Shown: positions 18,035 to 19,386 of the stretch, one piece after another
How the letters are laid out: each line of letters starts with the position of its first letter
Position numbering within the stretch: the stretch's first letter is position 1
The notes under the pieces: generated by a model
Told to the model about the DNA's origin: nothing
The model's database searches: none
Seen by the model: the letters and a program-made list of their open reading frames with translations, nothing else
Assembly (NCBI GenBank): GCA_030849075.1
Contig: JASAOO010003054.1
Location: forward strand, 1 to 19,386
Origin: Zelonia costaricensis
Taxonomy: Eukaryota > Euglenozoa > Kinetoplastea > Trypanosomatida > Trypanosomatidae
Length of the DNA: 19,386 bases
Reading direction: 5' to 3'
Made by a program: the position numbers and the translations under genes

Positions 18035-19386
18035 ATGAGCGGCGACGGCCAAAGGCATGGAAACGCCGTGGAAATGGACGGCAGCGGCAGCGACGCGCTT
18101 GCCGCGTGCGCGCCGCAGGAGGGCGAGGTCGGCTACGTGCATCCCGATAGCGCAGCCATGCTGCGTGCTGCTCCGTTCATGCGCCACTTCCCCATCTTCG
18201 GCAAGGCGGTGGAGCCGTTCGGCCCCAAGTGTACCCTTTCGCTTGGCGTTGTGTACGTCCTCACGAAGGGTCTCGCCAAGACGCTGCTGAGTACGTCGCA
18301 GTACGCCATGTTTATGAAAAAGTACGGCGTCGACACGGCTATGTATCAGCGCATGACGGGTATCAGCTCGATGGGCTTCTCCATCAAGCCGCTGACGGCA
18401 ATCCTGAGCGACACCTTCTCTTTCTGCGGCTACACGAAGCGCTGGTACATGGCCCTGTCGTGCATCGTCGGCGCCGTGTGCGCTGTGGTCTACGGTGTGC
18501 TGCCCTTCAAGCCGTCGAGCGCCGGCATCGCAGGTGGCATGATCTTCCTCTCGTCCTTCTGCATTGCCAACCTCGACGTGCTGTCGGAGGGCCACTACAG
18601 TCGCCTCATCAAGCGCTACCCCGTCCCTGGCGCCTACCTCATCTCGTGGATTTGGGCCTTCATCATGGTCGGCTCCATCATCGCGTCGGCCATCCAGGGG
18701 CCGCTGTCCGATCTCGGCCGCCCCACTATCGGCATCTTCATCTCCGCCGCGCTTCAGACCGTCGCCATCGTGTTCTTCATCTTCAACTGGTACGGCGAGA
18801 AGACGAACGCGGTGGAGCGGCGCGAGGACTACTTTTTCCTCGTGCGGCAGGCCAAGCTGGCCGCAGCGGACGCGGAGGCGCAGCAGGAGGAGGGGACTGC
18901 AGCGGTCCTCAACGCCCCCGACGGGGAGTCGGCCTCGCAGTCGCTGCACAAGGTTGGCTGCGACTACCGGAACGGCGCCAACACGGAGCTGGCTCTCTGT
19001 GACGAGCTGGACGCCGAGGACGACGATGCGGCCGGTGACGTGGACGAGGCTCCTGATTTCGTCGTGCGGACGTGTGTGTGCGGCATCTTCGGCGTGAACA
19101 AGGAGGTCATCTCGCGCAACGTCTGTGTTGCCGCGTATGGCGTCATTCTCACACTCGGCGTGATCACGCTGACGGTGCTTACCATCCTCGGCACCACGTA
19201 CCAGCTGCTGTACGGCTGCGTCGTCATCTCTGTGGTTCTCAGCGTGACGGGCTTCCTGTGCATTCCCGTGACGATCATGAAGGCGAACTTCTTCGGGTGG
19301 TGCCAGCTCGTCTCCTACATCCTCATCACAGGCGGCACGGACAACTTCTACATGGCGGACGCCGACTGCCTGCCGAATGGGCCGCA
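18035..19386 (+). CDS. Folate/biopterin (pteridine) transporter family protein, 3' truncated by window
   Basis: The frame opens at ATG 18035, 87 nt after a clear splice acceptor, and stays open for 450 codons to the window edge. The family (FBT/BT1) imports folates and pterins across the plasma membrane of trypanosomatids, which cannot make pterins. A hydrophilic N-terminus (1-65) precedes membrane helices, the first near 68-90. The diagnostic FBT segment IKPLTAILSDTFSFCGYTKR starts at residue 117. About five to six helices follow up to 250. A long acidic, Ala/Glu-rich cytoplasmic loop (about 252-360) separates the halves, and two to three more helices follow before the sequence ends at CLPNGP. 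Typical family members are 600-700 residues, so roughly a third is missing. Which pteridine it carries cannot be told. Confidence 0.9.
   Translation, partial: MSGDGQRHGNAVEMDGSGSDALAACAPQEGEVGYVHPDSAAMLRAAPFMRHFPIFGKAVEPFGPKCTLSLGVVYVLTKGLAKTLLSTSQYAMFMKKYGVDTAMYQRMTGISSMGFSIKPLTAILSDTFSFCGYTKRWYMALSCIVGAVCAVVYGVLPFKPSSAGIAGGMIFLSSFCIANLDVLSEGHYSRLIKRYPVPGAYLISWIWAFIMVGSIIASAIQGPLSDLGRPTIGIFISAALQTVAIVFFIFNWYGEKTNAVERREDYFFLVRQAKLAAADAEAQQEEGTAAVLNAPDGESASQSLHKVGCDYRNGANTELALCDELDAEDDDAAGDVDEAPDFVVRTCVCGIFGVNKEVISRNVCVAAYGVILTLGVITLTVLTILGTTYQLLYGCVVISVVLSVTGFLCIPVTIMKANFFGWCQLVSYILITGGTDNFYMADADCLPNGP

Noticed and set aside
18002..18949. 315-codon open frame antisense to the transporter, and plus-strand frames at 18229-19002 and 18564-19097
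   Set aside because: They are shadows of the transporter frame, Arg/Ser/Pro-rich, without domains; the frame from 18035 has clear membrane helices and the family motif.
1..19386. Telomeric TTAGGG arrays, CRISPR arrays, rRNA genes
   Set aside because: No TTAGGG array, no regularly spaced repeat-spacer pattern and no recognisable rRNA segment were seen.

Overview
The window looks like a chromosome-end-proximal region of a Leishmania-type trypanosomatid. Four things point to this: intron-less genes on two diverging strands, polypyrimidine tracts followed by AG upstream of the genes (spliced-leader trans-splicing), high G+C at third codon positions, and characteristic gene families (a surface LRR protein with GTLP-x-EW repeats, a folate/biopterin transporter, a SERCA-type calcium pump). 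The pump followed by a pteridine-type transporter matches, from memory, the start of the Leishmania chromosome 4 gene order. I cannot name the species.

Left part (1-10.8 kb): the only credible genes lie on the minus strand, and the plus strand is purine-rich, as expected for the non-coding strand. An intact type I membrane protein gene with a C-type-lectin-like ectodomain lies at 1240-2535. An LRR membrane protein gene at 9622-10818 has no usable ATG at its 5' end and is called a pseudogene. Between them is a mosaic of duplicated, decayed DNA: an ~800-bp block present at 12-812 and 6493-7288, a second homologous block at about 3958-4310 and 7306-8725, a 440-bp tandem pair (4300-5180), a 115-bp tandem pair (2546-2776), an exact 32-bp pair (5972-6036), and a probable decayed coding region at 7456-8531. 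Three of the four N characters sit exactly at repeat junctions, so the true copy numbers are uncertain.

Middle (10.8-14.16 kb): a divergent strand-switch region, expected to be an RNA polymerase II initiation zone. It holds many long A, T and G homopolymers, no intact gene, and a broken minus-strand coding remnant at about 12528-13400.

Right part (14.16 kb to the end): a plus-strand polycistronic unit. A complete 1013-residue SERCA-type Ca2+-ATPase (14163-17204) has all the calcium-site residues I checked, but reads NGES where TGES is usual. It is followed by an 830-bp intergenic region with a poly-C run, a probable relic of a retroposon reverse-transcriptase C-terminus, and a clear trans-splice signal. 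The last gene is a folate/biopterin transporter family protein (18035 to the window edge) that is cut by the end of the window. The two right-hand genes would be co-transcribed, but I see no biochemical link between calcium pumping and pteridine uptake.
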